From: an uncultured Burkholderiales bacterium
GTDB taxonomy: Bacteria; Pseudomonadota; Gammaproteobacteria; Burkholderiales; Burkholderiaceae_C
Length of the DNA stretch: 64,000 nt
Direction: 5' to 3'
Assembly: GCA_943908475.1 (NCBI GenBank)
Contig: CALTTG010000005.1
Location: 61,244-125,243 of the forward strand
Part shown: positions 27,190 to 35,916 of the stretch, piece after piece
Numbering within the stretch: the stretch's first letter is position 1
How the letters are laid out: the number at the start of each line of letters is the position of its first letter
The notes under the pieces: model-generated
What the model saw: the letters and a program-made list of their open reading frames with translations, nothing else
Databases searched by the model: none
Told to the model about the DNA's origin: nothing
Made by a program: the position numbers and the translations under genes

Positions 27190-27454
27190 GTGGTTGGCCA
27201 CGTCAGCCCCCTGTGTCGTCAAGGAAGAATGGATCCGCGCACTTCCTGCGAATGAACGCTCATCGTGCCCCAACGGTGCGGTGCACAAATTTCAATCACG
27301 TCCCCCACGAGGGCGCTTATCGAGGCATTGCCCTGCCGGTTCGCAGGTGGAGGGCCACATTCCTCGTCAAGTCGTGGCGTATTTCCATGTGCAAGGCCTG
27401 TCACCCTCCGTACGCTGAGCAGCAGCCGATCGAAAACCCACCCGGTGAACGACC

Positions 27455-28423
27455 ATGCCCGCACCTGTCGAACTGCCGCCATTACCCGATGCGTCCAGCC
27501 CCCAACGGCCCGGTTTGATGCGGTGGCTGCAGTGGCAAACACTGGCTCAAGACCTGAACCCACTGTTGACCGAACCCGGCCAACAACCCAACTTCCTGCC
27601 CACCCTTCAAGCCATCAGTCAGCAGCTGCAGGCACTCACCCATCAAGACGGTGATGTCGCCATCTTTCACCTGGTTCACGCCACGCCCGACAAAGTGCAA
27701 CGCTACGGTGTGCTGCACGCCATGCACACGGCCATGCTGATGGCCTTGATCGGCCAACGCAAGGACTGGTCTCCCGCCCGGCTGGACAGCGCCGTCAAGG
27801 CCGCCCTGACGATGAACATCGCTATCACGGATCTGCAAAGCGATCTCGCGCAACAAGCCACGCCACTCTCACCGGCTCAGCGCGACGCCATTCGGCACCA
27901 CCCCACGGCCAGCGGCCAACTGCTGCGTGAGCTGGGCGTCCAAGACAGCGATTGGTTGGAGGCCGTGGAGCAACACCACGAGCAGCCCGATGGACAGGGC
28001 TACCCCGGGGGCTTGACCGCGCTGCATCCCCTGGCCGACGCCCTGCGCACCTGCGACATCTTCGGGGCCAAACTCAGCCCCCGAGCCAACCGCCCCGGCA
28101 TGCTGTCGCCCAAGGCGGCCGCAGAAATTTTCCGGCAGCGAAGCGCAGGCTATTTCGGCGCCACCATCATTCGGGAATTGGGGTTGTACCCGCCAGGCTG
28201 CCTGGTGGACATGAGCACGGGCGAGACCGCCATCGTGCTGCGCCGCACCCGAGACCCCATGGCCCCTGATGTGGTGCTCTTGTGCAACGCCAGCGGACAC
28301 CCCCTGGCCCCACTCGCCCGTTGCGCCACCTCGCGAGAACCCGGTCGCCACATCGTGGCGGCGGCGAGCCTGCCTCACGGGCTCAGCCCCATCGATGCGG
28401 CGGCACTGATGTCCCTAGCCTGA
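27455..28423 (+). CDS. Degenerate HD-GYP-domain protein
   Basis: 322 residues, soluble. The central region (about 85-250) follows the order of HD-GYP cyclic-di-GMP phosphodiesterases: HAMHTAML, then RHHPTASGQLL (about 148-158), HHEQPDGQGYPGG (about 172-184, the best-preserved block), then DIFGAKLSPRANR. The defining HD dyad, expected as HDIGK before these, reads MNIAI (about 120-124), so two metal ligands are missing. The C-terminal about 75 residues form an extra beta-rich domain (IVLRRTRDPMAPDVVLL). It is therefore more likely a c-di-GMP binding or scaffold protein than an active hydrolase. Homologues of this degenerate type sit beside chemoreceptor genes here on the divergent strand. Confidence 0.78.
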   Translation: MPAPVELPPLPDASSPQRPGLMRWLQWQTLAQDLNPLLTEPGQQPNFLPTLQAISQQLQALTHQDGDVAIFHLVHATPDKVQRYGVLHAMHTAMLMALIGQRKDWSPARLDSAVKAALTMNIAITDLQSDLAQQATPLSPAQRDAIRHHPTASGQLLRELGVQDSDWLEAVEQHHEQPDGQGYPGGLTALHPLADALRTCDIFGAKLSPRANRPGMLSPKAAAEIFRQRSAGYFGATIIRELGLYPPGCLVDMSTGETAIVLRRTRDPMAPDVVLLCNASGHPLAPLARCATSREPGRHIVAAASLPHGLSPIDAAALMSLA

Positions 28424-28467
28424 GCTGCGGCGCCGAGGGGGCGTCGGGGTGGGCACCTGAGTTGGCG

Positions 28468-28514
28468 TTAGCCCGGAGGGGAAAGATCCCCACCGGTGGC
28501 TAAAGTCTCCCCTC
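28468..28514 (+). promoter_or_regulatory. Structured leader with two mutually exclusive pairings
   Basis: Main hairpin: TTAGCC (28468-28473), CGG and GGGGA pair in turn with TCCCC, CCG and GGCTAA (to 28503), loop AAGA. The inner GAGGGGA (28476-28482) can instead pair with TCCCCTC at 28508-28514, just before the ATG at 28518. The GGAGGGG is also the only SD-like stretch nearby. It may act as an attenuator or as the terminator of the preceding gene; no known riboswitch consensus was recognised. Confidence 0.4.
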
Positions 28515-28517
28515 TGA

Positions 28518-29684
28518 ATGCAAACCAACCAGGGCGCCCACTTGAACACCTCATTCGTTGCCATGCCTCGGGCCTCGGCCCTGCTCACGCTGGCGCTGCT
28601 GGCCACCCCAGCCCTCTCACCCTCGCAAGCCAACACGCTCAACCTGAAGTACACCGACCTGCGACGCTCGCTGCTGGCAGGCTCGAACAACACGGTGGAC
28701 GCCCTCGCGCTCAACGAGCTTGGCGTCAGCGTTGGCAGCGTCGACAAAACGACCACGTACTACGACGTGGGTCGCCGCGCCTGGACCACCCTCACCTACC
28801 CCACCCCTGCACGCTGGTCGGCCACTGGCGCCATCACGGCCTTGAAGCTGCCCTCGGGCACCCGGGTGTCGGGCACGGCCCGCGCCATCAACGGATCGGG
28901 CGTGGCCGCTGGCGATGCGGCGGGACAACCAGCGCAATGGTCCAGCGCTGGCGCCTACACCCGTCTGGACACCCGCCCCGGCAGCGCCTGGGCCATCAAC
29001 GACACCGGCGTGGTGGTGGGTGAGGTGTCTGTCACCGACATCGTCGACGGCATCGTGACCGATCCGGAACCCCGACGGGCCACCCTGTGGCGCAACGGCC
29101 AAGCGCAAGACCTGCAATCGCGCCTGCCCGCCACCGTGATCGGCAGTCGTGCCGTGGCTGTCAACGCCCGGGGCGACGTGGCCGTCGAGTCGGTGGCGCC
29201 CCTCACTGCGCGCAGCACGGGTTGCTACCTGCTCAGCGAGGGCCAGACCTTGGTCCTCAACCGAGCCGGCCAAACGGGCTGCGCCATCCTGGGTGTGGCC
29301 GACGATGGCAGCGCCTTGGTCATGCACGAGACTCGTCAATACTGCAACCCGGCAGACCCGGGGTGTGTGCGCTCCAGCGTCGCTCACACCTTGTGGCGAC
29401 AAGGCCAGGGCACAGACCTGACTTCATCTGCCATGACGATACTGAAAGACGGTCGCGTCGTGCAGTACCCCACTGGCACCACCAGCGGCGCATGGTCGAT
29501 TGCATTCTGGCAAGACGGCATGACAACCCGGCAGACCTTCAACCTGGTGGGCTTGCCAGCGGGAACCTTCGTCGGGCAAACCATTCTGGCCCTCAATGGC
29601 AAACTGCAAATGCTCTGGGTGGGCGTGTTGGACGCAGGGGCCAATCCCCCCAGTCGCACAGGCTTGCTGACGCCCCAGCCTTGA
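28518..29684 (+). CDS. HAF-repeat secreted protein
   Basis: 388 residues from ATG 28518 (an in-frame ATG at 28563 starts closer to the hydrophobic core LLTLALLATPALS and is a real alternative). After the export signal it consists of short repeats of the HAF type, recognised by phrases such as ARAINGSGVAAGDA, AWAINDTGVVVGEV and AVAVNARGDVAV, each a beta-propeller-like blade. Function of the family is unknown. A C-terminal LTPQP ending is shared with the protein at 34773 (LTPKP), as is the WSATG phrase before a repeat, so these are paralogues flanking the SMC-complex operon. There are five cysteines, at least some possibly paired. No sorting tail. Confidence 0.75.
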   Translation: MQTNQGAHLNTSFVAMPRASALLTLALLATPALSPSQANTLNLKYTDLRRSLLAGSNNTVDALALNELGVSVGSVDKTTTYYDVGRRAWTTLTYPTPARWSATGAITALKLPSGTRVSGTARAINGSGVAAGDAAGQPAQWSSAGAYTRLDTRPGSAWAINDTGVVVGEVSVTDIVDGIVTDPEPRRATLWRNGQAQDLQSRLPATVIGSRAVAVNARGDVAVESVAPLTARSTGCYLLSEGQTLVLNRAGQTGCAILGVADDGSALVMHETRQYCNPADPGCVRSSVAHTLWRQGQGTDLTSSAMTILKDGRVVQYPTGTTSGAWSIAFWQDGMTTRQTFNLVGLPAGTFVGQTILALNGKLQMLWVGVLDAGANPPSRTGLLTPQP

Positions 29685-29699
29685 ACCGTTCGCCGCGAA

Positions 29700-29723
29700 G
29701 CCGGAAGACTTCGGGCTTCCGGC
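29700..29723 (+). terminator. Hairpin between HAF gene and SMC-complex operon
   Basis: GCCGGAAG (29700-29707) pairs perfectly with CTTCCGGC (29716-29723) across an 8-base loop. It lies 16 bases after the HAF stop and 13 bases before the next ATG. No T-run follows, so it may either end the HAF transcript inefficiently or control translation of the next gene. Confidence 0.4.
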
Positions 29724-29736
29724 ACAATCAGCCCCC

Positions 29737-31107
29737 ATGAATGAGGCCCTCCCGCCAGACCTGAACGACTCGTCGCACTTCGAGGCTTACTTCCGCGACC
29801 CGGCCTCGGCCCCTGCACACCCGCTCGCCTGGGCCCTGGGTCAGCGGCTGGACGTGATCGATGCGTTGCGCGGCCTGTTCAGCGGCACCCGTGCCCTGGT
29901 TCAGCTGCGACTGTGGTGCTTCCTCACCCTGTGCGGCGTGCCTCAGGGGCGGCTCAGCCGCGACGAACTCCAGCATCTGTTCCACGAGGTGCTGCCCGAA
30001 CCACTGGAGGCGGTGCTCAAGCGACTTCGCGACCTGGACCTCCTCTTGTGGGAGCCCTCGGCGCAAGACTACCGCCTCACGCCCCTGGCCCCCCAGGTGC
30101 AGGCCTTGTTGGTCACCTTGGGCAATGCCCCCACCGAAGACGACGAAATGGGCGCCCTGCTGGCGCAGGTGGCCGGGGCCCAACAACTCGGTCTCGTCGA
30201 TGCCGCTCACCTGCAGCACCTGCACGCGCAACTGGCACGGCTGCATGACGATTTCGCCGAAGCCATTGCCAGTGGCTCAGAATCGCGCCTGCGCCTGGCC
30301 CAACCCCGCTTTGAGCGCGCGTTGAGCCTGGTCGACAAAGCCGGACAAGCGTTGACCGCCTTGATCCGCGCGGAACACGAAGACCCGCGGCTGGAACGCG
30401 CTGCGCGGTCTTTGGGGTCCGCTCAAGCCAAGCTGCTGGCCATGGCCAGCCAGTTCACCCGAGCGCTTCAGCAGGCCGACCGTCAACGCGTCACCCTGGG
30501 CAGCACGGGTCTGACCACCTCCGACGTGCGCTTGTGGCTGCAACAGCATCCAGCACTGGACGCCTTGCTGGGCGAGGCCTTGAGCCTGCCACTGCGTCCG
30601 GTGTTCGTCAGCCAGCACGAACTGGTCGACGTGGCCGAGGGCGAGTTTGAACGAGATCGACCCGATCCCCAACGCAGCACCGGCTTGCCTCCGGCGGCCG
30701 AAGCAGGCGACGGCACCCTCGACGTGCTCAGCCTGCCCGAAGAGCTCGGTGGCTTGATCGGCCTGCTGCAACAATGGCAGCAGCAGGCGCCGCCAGATCA
30801 CGACATCGACGCAGGCGCCGCCGTCACGCCCACGCATGCCGTCAAAGAGGCCGTGCTGGGCGGACGTTTCGCCCAAGCGGCCTATCGCATGCAGCTCATG
30901 CCCCTGCTGGGCGACGCCCAAGCCCAGACCCTCAAAGGCCTGACCGGCGATCTGGCACGCCAGCCCTGGCAATTCCTGCTCACCCCCGAACACGAAACCG
31001 TGGACGACAGCGACGTGCAACTCATCAGCAAAGGCCGCTTGCAAGCGCTGCCCGAGTCCAGCACCGACGCCCGCCACTCGCCCCTCCCTTCTCCTCCCGC
31101 ACCATGA
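29737..31107 (+). CDS. mksF: Kleisin-like subunit of MksFEB/Wadjet-type SMC complex
   Basis: 456 residues, no signal or membrane segments, strongly helical. The N-terminal about 120 residues look like a winged-helix pair (LFSGTRALVQLRLWCFLTLC, then LKRLRDLDLLLWE), followed by helices and a linker (about 305-330), and a C-terminal helical part. Position and size match MksF/JetA, the kleisin that bridges the two heads of the SMC dimer. The assignment rests mainly on operon context: the next gene overlaps by ATGA and the third is an unmistakable SMC-type ATPase. The last about 15 residues are Pro/Ser-rich. Gene name is by analogy. Confidence 0.72.
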   Translation: MNEALPPDLNDSSHFEAYFRDPASAPAHPLAWALGQRLDVIDALRGLFSGTRALVQLRLWCFLTLCGVPQGRLSRDELQHLFHEVLPEPLEAVLKRLRDLDLLLWEPSAQDYRLTPLAPQVQALLVTLGNAPTEDDEMGALLAQVAGAQQLGLVDAAHLQHLHAQLARLHDDFAEAIASGSESRLRLAQPRFERALSLVDKAGQALTALIRAEHEDPRLERAARSLGSAQAKLLAMASQFTRALQQADRQRVTLGSTGLTTSDVRLWLQQHPALDALLGEALSLPLRPVFVSQHELVDVAEGEFERDRPDPQRSTGLPPAAEAGDGTLDVLSLPEELGGLIGLLQQWQQQAPPDHDIDAGAAVTPTHAVKEAVLGGRFAQAAYRMQLMPLLGDAQAQTLKGLTGDLARQPWQFLLTPEHETVDDSDVQLISKGRLQALPESSTDARHSPLPSPPAP

Positions 31108-31862
31108 GCCAACACCTCGACGATGCGGCCTTGCTGGCCGCCGAACTGCTGGCCCGCCGTTGGCTGCCCCGACAACACCCGAAAGTCAAACGCGCCCTGG
31201 TGGACCACGACCTCTGGCAGGCCACGCAAGAGCGGCTGGCCCAGGTCGGGCTCAAGCTGGTCGACAACCTGTACGCCGACCACGTGGCCGTGGCCCTGCT
31301 CAGGCAGGCCGAGTCCAGCGTCTTTGGTGAAGCCGGCCTCAACAGCCACAACAACATCGACCTGCCCCGCGATGCGGTGTCCTTGCTGGTGGTGCTCTGG
31401 GCCCTGATCGTGCTGCCCAAACGAGAACGGCAGGCGGCCCGCGCCAACGCGGCCAAAGAGGGCCAAAACGACATGTTCCCCACCGACCGCCCCCTGCCCA
31501 CCGCCGCCAGCGTCAGTGCCCAAGTGTCTTACCGCGCCCTGCTGGCCGACTTCGGCGTGCAATTGGGCAAAAAGACCCGACTGGACACCAACCTCAAGCG
31601 CCTGGAAGCCCACGGCTTCATCGTGCGCAAGGGCGAAGACATCGGCGAGGGCCCGCTGCTGGACCTGCTGCTCGACTACGACGCACTCGCACCCCGCATC
31701 CTCCAAGGCACCTTGGCCGATGTGCTCAACAACGCGCGTCACCTGGCGCCCCAACTGCCCAAGGTGCTCGATGACGACGACTATGACGCAGTGATGGCGC
31801 AGGCCCCCGACGCCCCGTCTGACACCGCTCCCGACACCGCCCCGGACACGGCCCCCGAATAA
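31104..31862 (+). CDS. mksE: KITE-like subunit of MksFEB/Wadjet-type SMC complex
   Basis: 252 residues from ATG 31104, which overlaps the kleisin stop by four bases and so fixes the start; the longer frame upstream lies inside mksF. Winged-helix-like segments near 20-60 and 140-185 (TRLDTNLKRLEAHGFIVRKG) match MksE/JetB (DUF4194) KITE proteins that dimerise and bind the kleisin. The tail is a short acidic repeat (APDTAPDTAPE) of the Asp-Thr-Ala-Pro unit, about four copies. It is 12 bases before the SMC gene. Function as part of the complex is inferred from synteny and fold pattern. Confidence 0.74.
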   Translation: MSQHLDDAALLAAELLARRWLPRQHPKVKRALVDHDLWQATQERLAQVGLKLVDNLYADHVAVALLRQAESSVFGEAGLNSHNNIDLPRDAVSLLVVLWALIVLPKRERQAARANAAKEGQNDMFPTDRPLPTAASVSAQVSYRALLADFGVQLGKKTRLDTNLKRLEAHGFIVRKGEDIGEGPLLDLLLDYDALAPRILQGTLADVLNNARHLAPQLPKVLDDDDYDAVMAQAPDAPSDTAPDTAPDTAPE

Positions 31863-31874
31863 GCCCCACCTCGC

Positions 31875-34694
31875 ATGTTTCACCTGCAAAGCCTCGAACT
31901 GCTGCACTGGGACTACTGCCAGCGCCTGACCCTGCCTCTGGACGGTGCCATCGTCACCGTGGCAGGCCCCAACGGCTCGGGCAAGACCACCTTGCTCGAC
32001 GCCATGCGCACCCTGCTGGGCCTGGACTGCTCGGGCGGACGCAACTACAAGACCTACGCCCGCCACGCCAACGCCGACAGTGCCTGGCTGCGCGCCACGG
32101 TCGACAACCGCCCCCGCACCCGGCAAGCCTCCAACCGCCCCTTCGCCCGCAGCCTGCTCTACAGCGACACCGTCACGCTGGCCTGCCGCATCGACCGCAA
32201 CGGGGGCGATTGGGTGCGCCGTTACCTCATGCTCGAAGGCGATGTCTCCATCGAGACCCTGGTCGAGAAACACGACAAGGACTGGATGGGGGTGGACAAC
32301 TGGCGCAAGCGCCTCGAAGGCGCCGGCCTGAGCCGTGCGATCGCCCGCGTGCTGGCGCTGGAACAGGGCCAGACCGACCGCCTGTGCGAATACAGCCCCA
32401 AGGAACTGCTTCGCTTGGTCTTCGACGTGTTCGGTGACCAAGAGGTGCTCGACCGCTACGAAGAGGCCCGCACCCACCAAAAGCAATTGCTGCAAGAGGT
32501 GGAAGCCGCCGAACGGGAGCTCGCGCACGGCAAGGCCCAGCGCGCCGAGCTCGAATCGCGCGTGAACCTCTTCCAGCAGTACCAACTCAAACTCGCTGAA
32601 CGCGAGACCCTCGCGACCGAAGCCTTGCCCGTGCTCAACTGGCAGGAAGAGCGTCGCCAAGTGGCCCGCCAGCTGCGCGACCTGCATCAACAGCGTCTGC
32701 AAGCGGCCCACGACCACCGCCGCCTGGCCGACCTGCAGGCCGAGTCGCTGCACGCGTTCCAGGCCCAGGTCGACGCGGGCACCCGGGTGGAATCGCTTGA
32801 GGTGGCCGTGCGCCAAGCCCGTCGCCAACAAGACGAGGCACGCGAAGCCGAACGCCCGGTGGAGGCCCTGGTCAAACATGCGGACGAACTCGAAAAGCTG
32901 GCCCACGTCGAAGGGGACACCGAACAACTGGGCGCCTTGCTGAAAGAATTGGGCGAGCAAGAGCAAACCCTCCAAGCGCGATGGCAACGCCTGAGCGACC
33001 AGCGCCTGGACGCGCAACGCGCCCGTGACGGGCTCAAAGGCCAACACCAAGCGCCCCCACCGCCCGATGTGTCTGGCTTCACCCGCGTGCTCAAAGAAGC
33101 GGGCATCGCGCATCACCTGCTGGCCGATGTGATCGAAATCGTCGACGAAACCTGGCGCTCTGCGGCCGAAGGCGTGCTGCGAGGCAGCCGTTGGGTGGTG
33201 GTGCTGGACAAGAGCCACGACGAAGGCCGCGCCATGGCCCTGGCCGAGCGCGAACGTTACCGTCACTACGTGGTGGCCGATGCCGAGCACGCCCCGACAC
33301 AACCTCAGGACGGCACGCTGCTGGCGAAGCTGCGCTGGTCGGCCAAAGCCCCCCGCTGGCTGTTGCGGCAACTCGCGCAGATCCAATGCGTGGCAGACAC
33401 CGACGAAGGCGTGAAACTGGGCGGAGAGTGGATCACCCCCGAGGCTTACCACCGTGATGGTCGAGGCGGCCGCAGCGTGTGGGTTGACCCCAGCCAGCAC
33501 CAGTTCGGCGCCGCCGCCGTGGCCGCACGCCGGGCCTCCATCGAGGCCCGACTGGCCAGCCTTGACGAGCAACTCACCGGCGTGGCTCGCGAACAAGAAG
33601 CCGTGCAACGCCAACTCAAGCAGGCCCGCCAAGCCGCCAAGGGGCACACGGCGGCGCAAGAGCTCGCCGACCGTCAAGCCGAATTCAGCCAGGCCCGCGC
33701 CGCCCTGCCCGGCCTTCGCCAGGCCCGCGTGGACGCCGGCACCCGCTGGCAACAACTCGAAGCCGACCACAAAGCGGCCATCGTCGGCAAGAACAACGCC
33801 GAGCACGCCTACCGTCAGTCGCAGGAGCGGCTGGCCCAGATCGAACAACGCCAGCACGTGCATGGCCAGAGCTGGGGAGAACGCCTTGCCCAAGTGCGCG
33901 CGCAATCGGCCCCGCTGCAGCAGCTCAAGGCTCAGTTCCCGGCCCGTTGGCGCCACCCCGACCACCTGCACGCGCTGACCAAGCGCTACGGCAATGCCAC
34001 CCAGGCCCGCCTGCGGCTGGAGGCCATCGAGCAAGAGTTGGACACCGGCCACTGGGAAACCGATGGCACCGTGCAAGAACAGCTCACCCTCATGAGCGCC
34101 CACGTCGTGCGTCAGGAGGACGAGCTCAACCAGCGCAAGGTCAGCAACGTGCAGGCGGGCATCGCCGTCGACAATGCCCGTGAGCGCTACACCGACGTGC
34201 TGCGCGTCACGGTTCGCCGCTACCGCAAAAACATCATCGAGCTGGGGCAACTGGCGGGCGTGGAAGTCAACGCCGAACTGCCCCACCTGGATGGCGACGA
34301 CACCCAACTTCGACAAGCCGAGCTGCGCGTGCACTTCAACTTCGACGGCAAAGGCAGCATCGGGCTGAACGACGGCGAGGCGTCAGGCGGGCAGCAAGTC
34401 ATCAAGTCATTGATCCTGCTGGTGGGCCTGATGAAGGACGAAGAATCCACCACCGGGGGCTTCGTCTTCATCGACGAACCCTTCGCTCACTTGGACGTGC
34501 GCAACATCCAACTGGTCGGCCATTTCTTGCGCTCGACCCGCGCCCAATATGTGCTCACAACCCCCATCACGCACAACGTCGAGGTGTTCGAGCCTGCAGA
34601 CATCACGCTGGTGACCTCCAAAAAGGCCAAGGGCGCTCGTTGGGCGCCCCCGATTGGCGTGCTGCAACGCCGCCCCCCAGCCACCTACCCCTGA
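31875..34694 (+). CDS. mksB: SMC-like ATPase of MksFEB/Wadjet-type complex
   Basis: 939 residues. Walker A GPNGSGKTT at about 32-40; Q-loop region near LALEQGQTD (about 160-168); coiled coil about 180-390; a globular hinge about 394-545 (GFTRVLKEAGIAHHLL ... VVVLDKSHDEGR); returning coiled coil about 550-720; ABC signature EASGGQQVIKS near 834-844; Walker B FVFIDEPFAHLD near 862-873; late switch region LTTPITHNVEVFE. The short arms (about 200 residues each way) are typical of MksB/JetC rather than SMC or MukB. As the loop-extruding motor it would compact DNA or act on circular plasmids. No TOPRIM nuclease gene (JetD/MksG) follows: the next gene is a HAF protein. Subfamily placement needs a tree. 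Confidence 0.9.
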   Translation: MFHLQSLELLHWDYCQRLTLPLDGAIVTVAGPNGSGKTTLLDAMRTLLGLDCSGGRNYKTYARHANADSAWLRATVDNRPRTRQASNRPFARSLLYSDTVTLACRIDRNGGDWVRRYLMLEGDVSIETLVEKHDKDWMGVDNWRKRLEGAGLSRAIARVLALEQGQTDRLCEYSPKELLRLVFDVFGDQEVLDRYEEARTHQKQLLQEVEAAERELAHGKAQRAELESRVNLFQQYQLKLAERETLATEALPVLNWQEERRQVARQLRDLHQQRLQAAHDHRRLADLQAESLHAFQAQVDAGTRVESLEVAVRQARRQQDEAREAERPVEALVKHADELEKLAHVEGDTEQLGALLKELGEQEQTLQARWQRLSDQRLDAQRARDGLKGQHQAPPPPDVSGFTRVLKEAGIAHHLLADVIEIVDETWRSAAEGVLRGSRWVVVLDKSHDEGRAMALAERERYRHYVVADAEHAPTQPQDGTLLAKLRWSAKAPRWLLRQLAQIQCVADTDEGVKLGGEWITPEAYHRDGRGGRSVWVDPSQHQFGAAAVAARRASIEARLASLDEQLTGVAREQEAVQRQLKQARQAAKGHTAAQELADRQAEFSQARAALPGLRQARVDAGTRWQQLEADHKAAIVGKNNAEHAYRQSQERLAQIEQRQHVHGQSWGERLAQVRAQSAPLQQLKAQFPARWRHPDHLHALTKRYGNATQARLRLEAIEQELDTGHWETDGTVQEQLTLMSAHVVRQEDELNQRKVSNVQAGIAVDNARERYTDVLRVTVRRYRKNIIELGQLAGVEVNAELPHLDGDDTQLRQAELRVHFNFDGKGSIGLNDGEASGGQQVIKSLILLVGLMKDEESTTGGFVFIDEPFAHLDVRNIQLVGHFLRSTRAQYVLTTPITHNVEVFEPADITLVTSKKAKGARWAPPIGVLQRRPPATYP

Positions 34695-34772
34695 GACGCG
34701 CAAACCCCGATGGTGTCCGTGACGGAATGCCGCCAGAATGCAACCAGTCAAACACCAACCATCAGGGAATCG

Positions 34773-35813
34773 ATGTCACACCGCCTCACCCATCCTCTGC
34801 TGCTGGCCACACTGGCCTTGTCCACGGCCCAAGCCTTGGCGCAATCGAGCTACCAGTTCACCGAGCTCAAGCCTTTGGCCGCCGATGCCACCAAGAATGT
34901 GCGCCTGACCCCGCGGGCCATCAACGACCAAGGGCAGGTGGTGGGCCGCGTCTACAAGCAAACGGGCTACCGCTTCAGCGTGGTGGGGTTCCGTTACGAA
35001 CCCGAATACAACGAGGTGCCCACGGCCTGGTCGGCCACCGGCGTGGCCACCGAGGTGAAGCGCCCGTCCCTGCCCTATGGCGCGAACCGCTACAGCTTCA
35101 ACCTCCTGGGGCTCAACAACCAGGGCCAATGGGTGGGCAGCGCGGCCAGCAAGGTCATTCAATCGCCAGTGATCTGGAAGCAAGGCACCCCCAGCTTCAT
35201 CAGCGCACTCACCGGCCAGGCGTTTGCCATCAATGACGCCGGCATGATCGTGGGCGAGGTGTTGGCGAACCAACAAGACGGCAGCACCAAGACCCGTGCC
35301 GACCGCACGCAAGCGGCGTTGTGGCGTTCGGGCGCCCTTCAAAACCTTCATGCCGTGGTGAATGGGGTCGTCAACCTGCCCTACAGCCGCGCCACCGACG
35401 TGGACGCCGGCGGACGCATCCTGATCGAAGCCTTCACCCAGTCGTCGGACGACAAGGCCTGCGTGATGATTCAACAAGGCACAGCCACCGTGTTGCCCAC
35501 CCCCGCCGGCTACAGCTGCTCGGCCCCGGCGTTCTGGGGCGGCACGCACATCCGGGCAGAGTTGCGCAAGCGGTGCCTGGCCGCGCCCTGCGAGGGCGAT
35601 TTCCGGCGCGGCTGGTGGCTGCAAGGTCAGCCCGTTGCCGAGCCTGCGCTGTCCGAATGGATCAAAGCCCCAGTGACCGGATTGCCCAGCGGCTTCACCG
35701 TGGGCGAGATTGTGGACGTCAGCGCCACAGGCCGGATGCTGGTGGTGCTCAATGGCCCCATGGTCAACGCCGCCTCACCCAGCCGCTGGGGCACCCTGAC
35801 CCCCAAGCCCTGA
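34773..35813 (+). CDS. HAF-repeat secreted protein (paralogue)
   Basis: 346 residues from ATG 34773, preceded by CAGGGA. Signal peptide MSHRLTHPLLLATLALSTAQ, cleavage near ALAQS. HAF-type repeats: PRAINDQGQVVGRV near 47-60, LLGLNNQGQWVGS, and AFAINDAGMIVGEV near 150. WSATG and the GTLTPKP ending are shared with the protein at 28518. Four cysteines lie between residues 225 and 275. The last codons (from 35800) fall inside the 105-bp repeat. Role unknown; the pairing of two such genes around the SMC operon is notable but not explained. Confidence 0.75.
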   Translation: MSHRLTHPLLLATLALSTAQALAQSSYQFTELKPLAADATKNVRLTPRAINDQGQVVGRVYKQTGYRFSVVGFRYEPEYNEVPTAWSATGVATEVKRPSLPYGANRYSFNLLGLNNQGQWVGSAASKVIQSPVIWKQGTPSFISALTGQAFAINDAGMIVGEVLANQQDGSTKTRADRTQAALWRSGALQNLHAVVNGVVNLPYSRATDVDAGGRILIEAFTQSSDDKACVMIQQGTATVLPTPAGYSCSAPAFWGGTHIRAELRKRCLAAPCEGDFRRGWWLQGQPVAEPALSEWIKAPVTGLPSGFTVGEIVDVSATGRMLVVLNGPMVNAASPSRWGTLTPKP

Positions 35814-35904
35814 TCGTTCAGAGCTTGCGCATGCGCGGCGATGCCGTCCGCGCTGCGCGAAACGCCATCAGCCCCAGCCCGGCCAACAACATGGCCAGCG
35901 ACTC
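35800..35904 (+). repeat. 105-bp direct repeat, left copy
   Basis: Identical base for base to 37415-37519; similarity continues to 35908 with one mismatch, and five bases further left with one indel. It contains the end of the HAF gene (Pro-Lys-Pro-stop) and, on the minus strand, the codons of a PEP-CTERM tail. Confidence 0.97.
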
Positions 35905-35916
35905 TGGCAACAGCTG
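35818..35916 (-). pseudogene. Orphan PEP-CTERM tail fragment in frame behind protease stop
   Basis: On the minus strand, directly after the TGA of the protease (35919-35917) and in the same frame, are 32 codons reading LPESLAMLLAGLGLMAF and ending SPRMRKL-stop, identical to the tail of the PEP-CTERM protein at 37433. Only the beginning of the PEP motif is lost (LPES instead of VPEPES). A 12-bp palindrome (TGTCAATTGACA, 35915-35926) covers the stop codon. The fragment has no start of its own, so it is untranslated unless the stop is read through. Confidence 0.85.

Noticed and set aside
28468..28514. Cobalamin or other known riboswitch
   Set aside because: No B12 box or other recalled consensus; only pairing potential is visible.
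30882..34334. 1150-codon open frame antisense to the SMC operon
   Set aside because: Runs across three well-supported genes on the plus strand and has no recognisable protein features.
34695..34772. JetD/MksG nuclease gene after the SMC gene
   Set aside because: Spacer is only 78 bp and the next gene is a secreted HAF protein.
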